Source: Chlorocebus sabaeus | Lineage: Eukaryota > Chordata > Mammalia > Primates > Cercopithecidae | Direction: 5' to 3' | NCBI RefSeq assembly: GCF_047675955.1 | Contig: NC_132916.1 | Location: 65,403,481-65,467,480 of the forward strand | DNA length: 64,000 nucleotides | Shown here: piece by piece, positions 45,956 to 57,040 of the stretch | How the letters are laid out: every line of letters begins with the position of its first letter | Numbering within the stretch: the first letter of the stretch is position 1 | Made by a program: the position numbers and the translations under genes | The notes under the pieces: generated by a model | Told to the model about the DNA's origin: nothing | Seen by the model: the letters and a program-made list of their open reading frames with translations, nothing else | The model's database searches: none

Positions 45956-47719
45956 GCTTCTAAACTGAGTTCTGACACTGAGCTTCTGACAGTCAAAAGG
46001 ATCCACCACAAAAGGAAAAAAGCAACAAGTTCATGCCCAATTGAAAATTAGAAAGAAAATACAAGGAGGAGAACAGGACTTGCCTCTGCCCAGAGAAGGC
46101 TAGACAAGCATCAGCTATAGCAGAAGGGAGAGAAGTGTTGCCACATGACTCTGCAGAAGGACAAAGATTAAAGACCAAATAACTAAACTTTGGTGAAACA
46201 GAAAAATGATTTTTTTCAAGGAATATCCCTCTATCTTGTGATGAAACATGACTTTATTTTCCTGTTCACCTATATTTTAAATTCTTCGCTAACATAATCC
46301 TTAAAATGTATAGCTATTCTCTTTCTATATGATATTTTTTCTTCCCTCACTGTCTACTTCCTTTTTTCTCAGTGTTTTTCATCTTAAAAAAGCTTGTCCT
46401 CATACAATAAAACAACTCGAAATTTGTCATGAGAAGTCAGACATACAAAAAAAAAATAGAGGTAAAAGCTTCAGAAGCCAAACAAGTCATACTAAATTGA
46501 ACAAACTCCAGAAGTGAAGGAAAATATTTGCAAGCTGGATTAGAGTAGGGAATATCATCTATTCAGATCAAGCATTGTGAAAAAGATTATAAAATAATTG
46601 GCTAAGGTTAAAACTTGAAAGATGCCCATGGAATGTGGGACACTGGATTTTCATTTACTTATGAAAGGCTCGGGATATGGTCCAACATGAATATAGCAGA
46701 CAAAGATGAAGTTTAAGAAGCAGTTCAACATGTTCCGCAGTGTCTTGAGAATATTTCTGCAAGTATTTAGCATCCAGCTTCCAATTTTGAGGCAGAAATT
46801 CATCTTATTCATATTCAGTCATCATATCTATGCCTTGTCTTTTGACTTTTACTTTCCTCAATTTGATATAAATGACTATACCAAAGGAAGAGACATAATA
46901 AAGTGTCTAATACAGAAATAGATAATATATAATTGGATACATGATAATAGGATACATGAAGTATAACATACATACACCATATGTCTATTACATATTTACA
47001 TAATGACTACATAATTATACAAAATTAATTATACTATGCTATGTTCAGGAACAAGTTGCATAATTATTAGATAAATATGAGTGTTTAATATTTTAAATGC
47101 CTCTGACATTTTAAATGCCTCTCATTTATAAAAATATTAAGCACATTAAATTTGCTGATCCAATGTGCTTGTCAGAAATTTATAATTAAGTTTAGAGAAT
47201 TTAATTTGAAATGTATGAGATTTTCTATTTGAAATATATGAGAATATGATTTAGTTCTTACTTCTTCCTTCATGCACATGTGCACAGTATTTAACAATAG
47301 TTCATTTACTAAATATATATAATTTTAGTATAAGAATTGTGTATATGCCATGTCAAAAATTTAACTGCTTGTGACAGTCAAATACATTAAATTTGCATTT
47401 GTAGTTTCCAATATTTAAGGTCATTTGTTGTTTCCTTTTTTCATACTCAGGAACATCACTAAAGCAATTCTCTCTTACACTATTTGTTTTCCATTTTTTT
47501 CCTTTCTTATTTTCATACTAAAGTATTTACTTCTTCCACATTGACAAATTTTCCTCACTTAACTTCCAGGTCATTACACTTATCTACTTTTTTTTTTCTT
47601 TTGAACATCTATTCTTTTAATTTTTATGTACTCTAGTACCCAGTACTCAGAATTATCTTCTTTTCTATTTACATTCATTCTCTTGATATTCTTCATATAA
47701 TCCTGAGCCAGCTTGCTAA
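45956..47719. other. AT-rich single-copy DNA, no gene seen
   Basis: Several short frames only. No repeat recognised with confidence. Confidence 0.45.
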
Positions 47720-47850
47720 CATTTTGGGTCTTGGTTTTCCATCTGTAAAATGGAGGTAACTGTACCAATTTTATTTAATTGTGTGAACTAATGAAATTAA
47801 CACATATTTAGAAAAATGCTTAGATTAGATTCTGGTTCACTTACTATGAG
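47720..47850 (+). mobile_element. MIR SINE fragment
   Basis: TTGGTTTTCCATCTGTAAAATGGAGGTAAC and the downstream ATTTAATTGTGTGAACTAATGAAATTAACACATATTTAG...AATGCTTAGA follow MIR from its core to near its 3' end. Confidence 0.82.
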
Positions 47851-47939
47851 TCATACATAGGTTCTGCTGTTATTATTACTGACTCATCAGTCACCCAAGC
47901 TCGAGGCTTAAAACACCTTTTATAGATTGACCACTACCA

Positions 47940-48320
47940 AATTTCTATCTCTAACTCAGACCTCTCTCCAACTCCACACTCACATATGAAACTTCAGGAT
48001 CAACATTTCCATTTGAGTGTCTAAAGGGCATCTCAAACACAGTTAGTTTATAATTGAGCTCATACATTTCCCTGCTAAACCTGTTCCTATCTTACTCTTT
48101 CTTAGTTAATTGCAACTGCAACCTTTCAGTTGTTCATACCCAAAACCTTGGAGTCATCTTTTTTTTCTCCTTCTTGTAAATCCCACAGCCAATCCATCAG
48201 TAAATCCAACCAGATTTATCTTCAAAATATATTTAGAATCTCAACTGTTCTTATTACTTTTGCTACCACTATGCTGGTCCAAAACACTATCATCTATCAC
48301 TTGGAATATTCTAATACTTT
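47940..48320 (+). mobile_element. L2 LINE fragment, ORF2
   Basis: AGACCTCTCTCCAACTCCAC, TTCCATTTGAGTGTCTAAAG, GGCATCTCAAACACAG, AACCTTGGAGTCATC and CCACTATGCTGGTCCAAAAC follow the L2 ORF2 order after the RT active site. Overlapping short frames (48110-48328, 48130-48417) are relics of it in broken frames. Confidence 0.75.
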
Positions 48321-50594
48321 CTCATTAGCAGAGGTAAGGAAGAGCTTGAATTTGGCATACCATTTTATTTCATTTTTATTGCACCTCATTGTAATTTGCA
48401 AAAATATCAGTCTATGATAAATTGGGGAAAAATAAAAAAATTGGTCCATCACTATAGACCAGTTAAAAAGCACTGACACCATGTATAGTGAAAAGTGGTA
48501 GATAATTTATATGGGAAAAATTAAGTGGGAATGAGAATAAGGAATATGAGCATCAGAAGGAGGAGGCTGTAGTTGAATTTATTTTTGCCTTCAATTTCTT
48601 GTTTTAAAAATTATTTTAAATACAAAAAAGCTGAACTTAGATTAGTACCCAGATGCCTTCAACTTTTATGTAACAATTGTTAAAAATCTTACTTACTTGT
48701 CTTATAATTCTCTATAAATAAACCTATGCCTGATTTTTCTGTAAATACAAACGTAAGTTGCAGACATTATGACACATAAGACACTCAGCATCTGTTTCTA
48801 AAAAATGAGGGCAATCTTTTTCCAAAGGTACAGTGCCATCATCACACCTAAGAAGATGTCAATAACTCTGTAATGCCATCTTTTATTAACTGTCCTGGCC
48901 ACTTCTAAAACTGAATGTTAGGGAAAAAATGATATATTATTCCTGAAATCTTGGGTCAGAAGGAGATCTGAATTTGGAGACCAGCTTGCTTTAATATGGT
49001 ATGGAATTTCATTTTAAATTTATTTTTTCACATTTGTAAAAAAATTTTTAATGCAATCTTAAAATAAATATAGTCCATTGCAATGATAAAAATTTAGAAA
49101 TAATTTTCAAAGGTGTACAGGCCGTTAAACCCCTATATTTTAAATCCTAAACATTACTATAAGGTTCTTCTATCCAAAGCATTTTGTTCACACTTTTCTA
49201 CCAGTAATGTAATGTAATTCTTTAGTTCATTCATGAAAACCCACATAAATATGAGAACTCATTTCACATTATATAGAAGAGGTTTTCACATATGGAGGTA
49301 GTACAATTTCACTCCCTAATGTTCTTAAACCATTTCTTCAAGTTCTATCCTAAAATGATTGTGTATATATATAAAGTATACAAAGGCAAATAGTCAACAA
49401 TTTATCATTTTAAAGCTAGATGACTATTTCAGAATGTTAGTTCATCTTTCTGATTTTAGTCAGTTTATATTGAAAATGTGTGAAACTTTTCCAGAAAGTC
49501 AATTTTAGTCTGTAGTTGGCATTACTGTATACATTTCTTTTTACTGAAAATGACATATGCATTTTAAAAAATCTATTAAATGGTGGGAATGTACATTATT
49601 GACAGAATTATTGACATGGTGGGAATTTTTTCTCTTCTCACACAAAAAACCGTGGAGTATCTAAAACATTTTGCCCTGTGCATATATCTACAGATCTCCT
49701 GTCTTCTCAACTACAGATAGGGTTGAGCAGAGCACAAATAATAGAGAAGTACATTTTTTTTTTCCCAGATTAAACTAGGGTAAGTAGAGAAAAGCATATG
49801 TCTGTATATAATTATAATATAGAACTTTAAATTTATTTGAAACACATATATGCCTAAATCATCCTGCAGATGTTCAAGAAACTTGTTTACTAATTTGGTC
49901 ATTCACTTGCATTTTAAAAAAGAATATAATCTTAAGTTTTTAGATTGCTTAACATTTAGAATTTCTTTTCATTTCTGACTGCTTTCTGAATGAGGAACTC
50001 TTAATTTGAAAGATTGTTGGCAGAACTGACTCAAGTACATCAGCTCATGCACAATATGTTGTTCCGTCTCTGGAACTGTACATATTGTTTTTCTTCCCCT
50101 TGTGGATGTTTATTTGAAGGATGAATAGGTCACTCTTAGCAGGAGAGCTAGTCATGTGACTGCCAGATTCTGAAGACAGATGAGTCAGTTCCACGCAGAC
50201 TACAAATTATGCATGCTGGATAAATCTATATTCATATTTGCATTTGACCTAAGCCTCAACTTTAAAAATAGATTTATCAGAAATTATACAGAAATTCAAA
50301 AATTATTTCGCTAGGAAGCAAACAAGTTATGCAATACAATTTTAAAAAAGAATGTTCCCTCTGCTGGAAAGAGATCACATTAGCAATGAAATACTATATG
50401 TCAGTCTGAGCTTAAGCCCAAATTCAAGAACATATTGTACACAAAACTTCTGAAATCTATTTATCTGATGTGTGACTGATAGCTATTCATGCAGCTTGGA
50501 GACCTTAGGGCGATACTGACTCCCCATCATTTATCGTTATGGAGTATTCTTTGAATGGAAAGTTGTTCGCCTTTCATGGTCAGGGAAAAATAGT
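48321..50594. other. AT-rich single-copy DNA, no gene seen
   Basis: No repeat family or gene identified. Stretches near 50020-50220 and 50400-50590 are less AT-rich and more varied than the rest. Confidence 0.45.
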
Positions 50595-50850
50595 CCTGGT
50601 GGCTGGGTGCTAGTTAGAGTATAAGAACGTGGGCTAAGAAGGCAAGGAGCTGGTTTCAAATCCTAGTTTGGACACTTAGCTGATTACATATATCTACAAA
50701 TTATAAACTGCCTTAGTTTATTCATCTGTAAAACATAACATGACTAATAATGATACCTGCTCTATAGGACAAAGCTAAGGTGTGATTCACCTGACATAAC
50801 CTTTCAAAGGGTTTAGCACACTGATACATACTTACTTAGGCAGTAATACC
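50595..50850 (+). mobile_element. MIR SINE, nearly full length
   Basis: From GTTAGAGTATAAGAACGTGGGC (tRNA-related head) through GGTTTCAAATCCTAGTTTGG, AGTTTATTCATCTGTAAAAC and AATAATGATACCTGCTCTATAG to GGTTTAGCACACTGATACATAC. The order is complete for MIR. Confidence 0.85.
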
Positions 50851-50892
50851 TGTATTTTCTTCTCTTTCATTCTTTCTTTCTTTCCTTTTCCT

Positions 50893-51178
50893 TTTTTTGA
50901 GACAGGCTCTCACTCTGTTATCCAGGCTAGTGTCCAGTGGTGCAATCTCAGCTCACTGCAGCCTCAGTGTTAAGTCAAGTGATTCTCCCACCTCAGCCTC
51001 CTGAGTAGCTGGGACTACAGGCATGAACCAGTACACTGAGCAAATTTTTGTATTTTTTGTAGAGACTGGGTTTCACTGTGGTGTCCAGGCTGGTCTCCAA
51101 CTCCTCAGCCAAGTGATCCGCCAGTCTTGGCCTCCCGAAGTGCTGGGATTACATATGCATGAGCCTCTGCACTTGCCC
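50893..51178 (-). mobile_element. AluJ-like, antisense
   Basis: Begins TTTTTTTGAGACAGGCTCTCACTC and ends CTCTGCACTTGCCC. It is diverged, with AluJ-type wording (CTCAGCTCACTGCAGCCTCAG, GATTCTCCCACCTCAGCC). A second antisense Alu lies directly downstream, inserted 11 bases after its end. Confidence 0.92.
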
Positions 51179-51189
51179 TGATTTTCTTT
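51179..51189. repeat. Target-site duplication of second Alu (left)
   Basis: TGATTTTCTTT here and again at 51829-51839, on either side of the tetranucleotide tract plus Alu. It shows the tract belongs to the Alu insertion. Confidence 0.8.
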
Positions 51190-51301
51190 GTCTTCCTTTC
51201 TTTGTTTTTCTTCCCTTCCTTCCCTTCCTTCCCTTCCTTTCCTACCTTCCCTTCCTTTCCTACCTTCCCTTCCTTCCCTTCCTTCCCTTTTCTGTTTTCC
51301 T

Positions 51302-51374
<73 letters not shown>

Positions 51375-51405
51375 TTTCTTTCTTTCTTTCTTTCTTTCTT
51401 TTTCT

Positions 51406-51486
<81 letters not shown>

Positions 51487-51550
51487 TTTCTCTTTCTTTC
51501 CTTCTCTCTCTCTCTCTTTCCTTCTCTCTTTCTTTCTTTCTTTCTTTCTT
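51190..51550. repeat. (CCTT)n / (TTTC)n tract, expanded Alu tail
   Basis: About 360 bases of pyrimidine: CCTT-type units to about 51300, then TTTC units to about 51490 with a few unit slips, then mixed TC units. The other strand is pure GAAA/AAGG-type polypurine. It sits where the poly(A) tail of the next antisense Alu should be and inside that Alu's target duplication. The long open frames over it on both strands (up to 169 codons) are artefacts of a stop-free repeat. Confidence 0.95.
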
Positions 51551-51828
51551 GACAGAGTCTTGCTCTGTCACCCAAGCTGGAGTGCAGTGATGCAATCTCA
51601 GCACACTGTAACCTCCAACTCCTGGGTTCAAGTAATTATCCTGCCCCAGTCTCCCGAGAAGCTGGGATTACAGGCAAGCGCCACCTCGCCTGACTAATTT
51701 TTGCATTTTTAGTAGAGAGGAGGTTTCACCATATTGGCCAGGCTGGTCTTGAACTCGTGGGCTCAAGTGATCCACCCCTCTGCCCCCCAGAGTGCTAGGA
51801 TTACAGGCATGAGGCACTGCGCCTGGCC
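51551..51828 (-). mobile_element. AluS-like, antisense
   Basis: GACAGAGTCTTGCTCTGTCACC through both monomers to CTGCGCCTGGCC. AluS-type wording, moderately diverged. Its tail is the tetranucleotide tract to the left. Confidence 0.94.
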
Positions 51829-51839
51829 TGATTTTCTTT

Positions 51840-52289
51840 TTAATTACATCTTTGTATATGTACTATTGCACAACAAGTCTATAGTGCACACAGACTGTGA
51901 TTTTTGTAAAATTTTCTATGCATTCTAAGATCTCAGGAACATTTGTCTCTTTTTCCAATATACAAGAATTTGAAAAATAAACTTCTTTTTAACAAAGATC
52001 TGCAACTAATATTTAAAAAAGAAATCTGAGAAGAACAAGGACGTAATGCTAAATACTGCATCATAGCTAAGTAACAGCAAGTTGATGGTGTATGAGGACT
52101 AAGTTCTGATTTTTTTTTTATCTTGCCCAAAGTCCTTTCTAAGGAGTCTGGGAACTCATGCCCTACAAACCATAAATTCTCATCACATGGGCTTTATTTG
52201 ATCCCGTGTATCATGACTTACTTTTCAATCTGACTCTGTCATAAATTTACAAGACAAGGAAAAAATATTTAACCTCAAAATATATTTCC
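51840..52289. other. AT-rich single-copy DNA, no gene seen
   Basis: Nothing recognised between the Alu cluster and the LTR block. Confidence 0.45.
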
Positions 52290-52835
52290 TTGCCTTATCT
52301 TGAAATTGCCCTGCAAAGTCTCTTGTGGGAAAAATCCACAACCTATAGAGAATCTCCTTTCCCCTTTGTTTTTCTTCCTTTCTTTCTAGATCCAAAAGAC
52401 AATCAACTAAGAGCCAGGCACCCTTTTAGATCTGATCAGAAACAATTTACAACCTGCTCTCTCTCTCTGAAGTCTGCTATCTGAGAGATTCCTCTGCACA
52501 ATAAAACTTGGTTTCCACAATCCTTTATCTTAACTTGAACATTTGCTTTGATCCTAGGTCTTCAGATGCACTCAACCAATTGTCAACCAGAAAATATTTA
52601 AATTGTCCTGCCTTTCTGAACGAAACCAATGTATTTCTTGAATATATTTGTCTGATGTCTCATGCCTCCCTAAAATATATAAAACCTAGCTGCACCCTGA
52701 CCACCTTGGGCATATGTTCTCAGGATGTCCAGAGGGCTGTGTCATGGGCCATGGTCACTCATATGTGGCTCAGAATAAATTTCTTAAAATATTTTACAGA
52801 GTTTCACTCTTTTCAACAACAAGTAGGATCTGAAA
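52290..52835 (+). mobile_element. ERV LTR block (MER-type), sense
   Basis: Two LTR-like stretches follow each other. The first (from GCCCTGCAAAGTCTCTTGTGG) ends with CACAATAAAACTTGG near 52500. The second holds AATTGTCAACCAGAAAATA, a TATA-like ATATATAAAACC near 52675, CCTGACCACCTTGGGCATATG, and a CAGAATAAATTTC poly(A) signal near 52773. The order is that of a known ERV1-class LTR in sense orientation. I do not name the subfamily. No internal region follows. Confidence 0.65.
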
Positions 52836-53049
52836 ATGTATCACCTTGGTATTCTCTTTAAAAAAAAAAAACTGTAGCCCTCATTATTTTATTCTGAAAT
52901 CTTTGACTTAGGAGTATAAGCAAATTTGAATTTTAAAAAGAAACTATAAAAAATCTGTAGGAGCATGCTTAAATTTGAATGATGATAATTTTTATAATTG
53001 TAATTACATATTTTATAATTATGAATTATTAATAAATATTTTGGAGGAA
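52836..53049. other. AT-rich gap, nothing recognised
   Basis: Short AT-rich stretch between the LTR block and a MIR. Confidence 0.4.
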
Positions 53050-53190
53050 TTTGCATATTTAACCCTTATAGTAATCTTTAAATTAGGGGTTATGATTCTC
53101 ATTTCACAAGTGAAAAAACTAATGTCCAATAGTTCAAGGCTGTTTTTCAGGTTTTCACAAGTACTAGGTGAAGGAATCAAAATTAGAACC
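53050..53190 (-). mobile_element. MIR SINE fragment
   Basis: TATTTAACCCTTATAGTAATC, GGGGTTATGATTCTCATTTCAC, AAGTGAAAAAAC and AAGTACTAGGTGAAGGAATCAAAATTAGAACC follow the antisense MIR order (from the 'taatcctcacaacaacc' part to the 'gctagtaagtggcagagcc' part). Confidence 0.72.
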
Positions 53191-53646
53191 AACTTACCAA
53201 ACAATATTGCTTTGTGATAGGAAAAAAAAGGTTTAATCAAAATTGAGGGTTTGACCTTTCTCTCTGATGCACTACAGGCAACTCAGATCAGGCACTGAGG
53301 CTGTTTATTAACTAATTCTTTTCTGTGAAGTTATTGAGCTATTGAACTTCATGGAATAACCAGAGAACCCACTTATATTTGTGTATATTCCAGTAAAGAT
53401 ACTGGTTAACATAGAGCATTTTGATATTATCTTCTGATCTATCCCGAGAGGTATGGAGGCTAGCGACCCTGAATAGATAGGTCTTTCTGTGTTAATTATC
53501 AGAAATGATGCATGCCTTTGGAGGTTTTTAAAAATCTATAACTAAGAGGATATACAGACTGGAACTTTGTGTTCCTGATTCTGAATTCTGAGGATACTCA
53601 GTTAGTTGAGAGATGGTAGTAGTTACGCAGGAAGAGACCTTGTAGG
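53191..53646. other. Single-copy DNA, no gene seen
   Basis: Nothing recognised. It ends at the edge of a clear LTR. Confidence 0.45.
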
Positions 53647-54110
53647 TGTAGCAGGACGAAGCACAGACAAAACTCCTTAGACACTGAGTTAAAGAAGGAA
53701 GGAGTTTATTCGGCTAGGAGCATTGGCAAGACTCCTGTCTCAAGAGCTGAACTCCTCGAGTGAGCAATTCCTGCCCCTTTTAAGGGCTCACAACTCTAAG
53801 GGGGTGCATGTGAGGGTCATGATCGATTGAGCAAGCAGTGGGTATGTGACTGGAGGCTGCACGCACTGGTAATCAGAACGAAACAGAGCAGGGATTTTTA
53901 CAGTGCTCTTCCATACAATATCTGGAATCTATACATAACATAACCGGTTAGGTCAGGGGTCGATCTTTAACTACGAGGACCAGGGCATGGCGCAAGGCTG
54001 GCTGCCTGTGGATTTCATTTCTGCCTTTTACTTTTTACTTCTTCTTTCTTTGGAGGCAGAAATTGGGCGTAAGACAATATGAGGGGTGTTCTCCTCCTTT
54101 ATAGGGAGCA
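53647..54110 (-). mobile_element. ERV1-type solo LTR, antisense
   Basis: Relatively GC-rich and well kept. On the minus strand it contains AATAAACTCCTTCCTTC (poly(A) signal) followed by a short U5 and the end CGTCCTGCTACA, which is TGTAGCAGGACG on the plus strand at 53647. The body (CACTGGTAATCAGAACG, CATAACCGGTTAGGTCAGG, GAAATTGGGCGTAAGACAA) reads as a class I retroviral LTR. The far end is set at the CA of ATAGGGAGCA. Flanking duplications are not evident. The subfamily is not named. Confidence 0.78.
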
Positions 54111-54389
54111 TTAAACTGAATAAATAGTTTTAGCCACATTATCTTGTTATATGATGTTTCTTTCTGTCATCTGTTATAAATACTATCTGGCTCTACTGTA
54201 TTTCTTTCTGTTATCTAAGTACTCTCTTTAAGTACTACAGAGAAGATTCAGCTGGGCTACAGGAAGATATTTTTTAGCAAGTCATTAATACATACTTGGG
54301 TTCATGAAAGTGAACCAAAAGGAAGAGTTCAAGAATATTCCCTTCATTGCTCAAAATGGAAAATCTGGAGTTGACTTTGTAAAAAAAAT

Positions 54390-56268
54390 TACAAACTGCT
54401 TTAACTGTACCCAAAGGCATACAGAATAAAATACACCTGTGTAACCATACCTTGCCCAGTTTATGAAATAAAACATTACAAATGGTAATGAAAACCATGG
54501 TATTAAACATTCCATAGACCTAGTTCCTCCTTAAGGCAATCATTACATTGAATTTCATATTTATTATTTCTATGCATCTATTTTTTACCTTACTGCAGAT
54601 AGTTGTTTCCTTAAACAAGATATAGAGCTGTTTAGCCAGATTATATAATTTTAAACTTCATAGGAATGACATTATATTCCTCATATCCTTCCACCTTTTT
54701 CACTCAGATTTGTTTTTGAGGTGTATCCATGTTGATACACGTCACTCTAGTTCATTCACTTATGTGTTATATAATATTTGCAGATTTAAAATCTATTTTT
54801 TTTTTGAGTCAACATTTAGAACTTCTAAAATTTATTGTTTTACAAACACTGCTGCTTTGAACATTTTCTACATCTCAATATACAGGAGATCTACAGACTA
54901 TCCAGCTAGAATAAAGGAGTATTACCATCCTCAAATACACTAGAGATTTTCTAAATTTGTCTTTCCACCTGATTGGAGCAATTAACATTCTCATGATATA
55001 ACACAGCCTTTTTGGTACAATTAGATATTGTTAATTTCATGGACACAAAAGTTACCTCATGGTTATTGTAATTGGGTTTTTCTGATTATTAGTGAAATCC
55101 CATTTCTTATATTTTGACTCTCGAGGTTTTACTTCTATAAATTATCACAATATTATTGGTTTATCTTGCCATTTACACACTGGACAGTTTTCTTAATGAT
55201 TTTAATGTATTCCTGATGTAATCCATACCATCCCTTTAGGGTTGCATACATTGCAAATATCCTATCCCACCTTGTAACACATATTTTAATATTTTTCTTT
55301 TTTTGCACAAGCATTTTAACTTTTAAGGTAGTCAAGCAGTTTTTAATTTAAAAAAATTTCTCTACTCAAGGACAAAAATTCTCCTTTACCTACACCTTGT
55401 ATAAATCAATAATGCTATTTTATTTTATTTTTTTATATACAACACATTGTTTAGACCTTTCATTTGAAAGGTCTAATTTCATTATTCATTATTCATTAAA
55501 CATTTCATTATTTCCTCATGTTTGTCATATATCATGTTTTTATATATGAAATGCCTGTTTTTTTGGCTTTATCTAGTTCCACTGATCTCTTTATCTATTG
55601 TCCATCCCTGAACCAACTGTACAATGTCCTTGTTGCATAAATTTATGATTTCTTAATATCTATACCATTTACTTTTATAGTCTTCAGAATATTCCTATTA
55701 CAAGTACACAATCTTCCCATACAAATGTTAGAAATAACTGGTCAAATTTACGAATGGCAAAATTTCTAAACTTAAAGATCAACTTGAAAAATATAAACGA
55801 CTTTAATATATTGCTTCTTTTATCCATGATCATTATTTGCCTCTTCATTTTCTTTAATCTCTAAAATCCTTTAAAAAGTTTATTGAATTTTCACTATCAT
55901 GGTCACTCATGGTTTTTAAATAATTTATTTCTGAATAACTAGTCTATAATTTTATTGTATATTCTAAAGTTTTAGATGTATTATCCATCTGTTGCTGAGT
56001 TATAGAAAAGGAATTGACATTTATACATTGATTATAAACAACAATGTTGCTGACCTCATTTATTAAGTATAATAAATTGTCTATATATAATCCATAGTAA
56101 ACCATGGAGATGTGTATATATATATATATATGTCTTATATAAAATTTAAAAATATCATTTACCTGTGTGTGTTTTATTTTCTTATTTTACAGTTTTACAA
56201 AGGTATCTGGTACAATGTTTAATAGATGCAATGAGACTGGGTATCCTTGTCTGATTCTTATTTTTTAA
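54390..56268 (-). mobile_element. Ancient L1M, antisense: 3' end to RT
   Basis: First part of a long antisense L1. On the plus strand come the ORF2 tail and 3' UTR (GAGGTGTATCCATGTTGATACAC, CTAGTTCATTCACTTATG, CAAACACTGCTGCTTTGAAC), then the zone near TAGGGTTGCATACATTGCAAAT, then 'TTTATCTAGTTCCACTGATCTC', 'CCAACTGTACAATGTCC' and the RT part near 56010-56250 ('GTTGCTGACCTCATTTATTAAG', 'GACTGGGTATCCTTGTCTGATTC'). Order and orientation are preserved; sequence is highly diverged. Confidence 0.75.
56113..56132. repeat. Short (TA)n repeat
   Basis: TGTATATATATATATATATA run within the old L1. Confidence 0.85.
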
Positions 56269-56557
56269 GAGCTGGATATATTGGTTCACAACTGTGATCC
56301 TAGCACTTTGGGAGGACAGGATATTAAGATCACTTGAGCCCAAGAGTTTGAGACTAGCCAGGTCAACATAATGAGACCCCATCCTTAATTTTTTTTTTTT
56401 TTTTTTCAATTAGCTGAGTGTGGCGGCACGTGCCTATAGTCCCAGTCACCCAAGAAGGGGGCTGAAGTAGGAGGATCATTTCTTCCCAGGAGGTCGAGTC
56501 TGCAATAAGCTGTGATCATACCACTGCACTCCAGCCTGGGTAACAGAGTAAGAACCT

Positions 56558-56558
<1 letters not shown>
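56269..56558 (+). mobile_element. AluJ-like, sense, in L1M
   Basis: Starts GAGCTGGATATATTGGTTCAC and ends CAGCCTGGGTAACAGAGTAAG. Strongly diverged. The central A-rich linker is replaced by a T run (about 56389-56406), and the poly(A) tail by a CA repeat. It is among the oldest Alus in the window. Confidence 0.9.

Positions 56559-56604
<46 letters not shown>
56559..56604. repeat. (AC)23 microsatellite in Alu tail position
   Basis: Twenty-three uninterrupted AC units directly after the Alu body, followed by a short A/GA-rich stretch. It probably grew in the former Alu tail. The minus-strand Cys/Val run is a repeat artefact. Confidence 0.95.
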
Positions 56605-56609
<5 letters not shown>

Positions 56610-56719
56610 AAAAAGAGAGATAAAAGAAAAAAAACTTTTTGACATTTAACTATATTATTCAGTGGAGGCTTTTGCTTATATCCTTTACCAAAGTAAGAAA
56701 ATTTGTATGTGTGTTACCT

Positions 56720-57040
56720 TGTTTTGTTTGTTTGTTTGTTTCTAAGATAGAATCTCGCTCAGTCAACCAGGCTGGAGTGCAATGGCACGATCTCGGCTCA
56801 CTGCAACCTCCACTTCCCAGGTTCAAATGATTCTCATGCCTTGGACTCCCAAGTAGCTGGTATTACAGGCACACAACACCACGCCTGGTTAATTTTTGGA
56901 TTTTTAGTAGAGACAGGTTTTCGGCATGTGGTCCAGGCTGGTCTTGAATGCCTGACTTCAAGTGAACCACCCTTCAAGTGATCCACCCTCCTCGGCCTCC
57001 CAAAGTGCTGGGATTGCAGGCATGAGCCACCATGCCTGGC
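56720..57040 (-). mobile_element. AluS-like, antisense, in L1M
   Basis: TTTGTTTGTTTG tail, CTAAGATAGAATCTCGCTCAG, ending CACCATGCCTGGC. In the left monomer a block is doubled: CTTCAAGTGAACCACCC is followed by TTCAAGTGATCCACCC. Confidence 0.92.
56956..56987. repeat. Short tandem duplication within Alu
   Basis: TTCAAGTGAACCACCC and TTCAAGTGATCCACCC lie head to tail with one base of difference. A normal Alu has a single copy here. Confidence 0.85.

Noticed and set aside
51190..51550. CRISPR-like or other spaced repeat array
   Set aside because: It is a contiguous tetranucleotide microsatellite with no spacers, in a primate genome.
51105..51697. Several long overlapping open frames on both strands (116-169 codons)
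   Set aside because: They are translations of a stop-free tetranucleotide repeat (Lys/Glu/Arg on one strand, Phe/Leu/Ser on the other), with Alu sequence at their ends.
53647..54110. Possible intact provirus next to the LTR
   Set aside because: No primer-binding site or gag/pol text is visible beside it. It behaves as a solo LTR.
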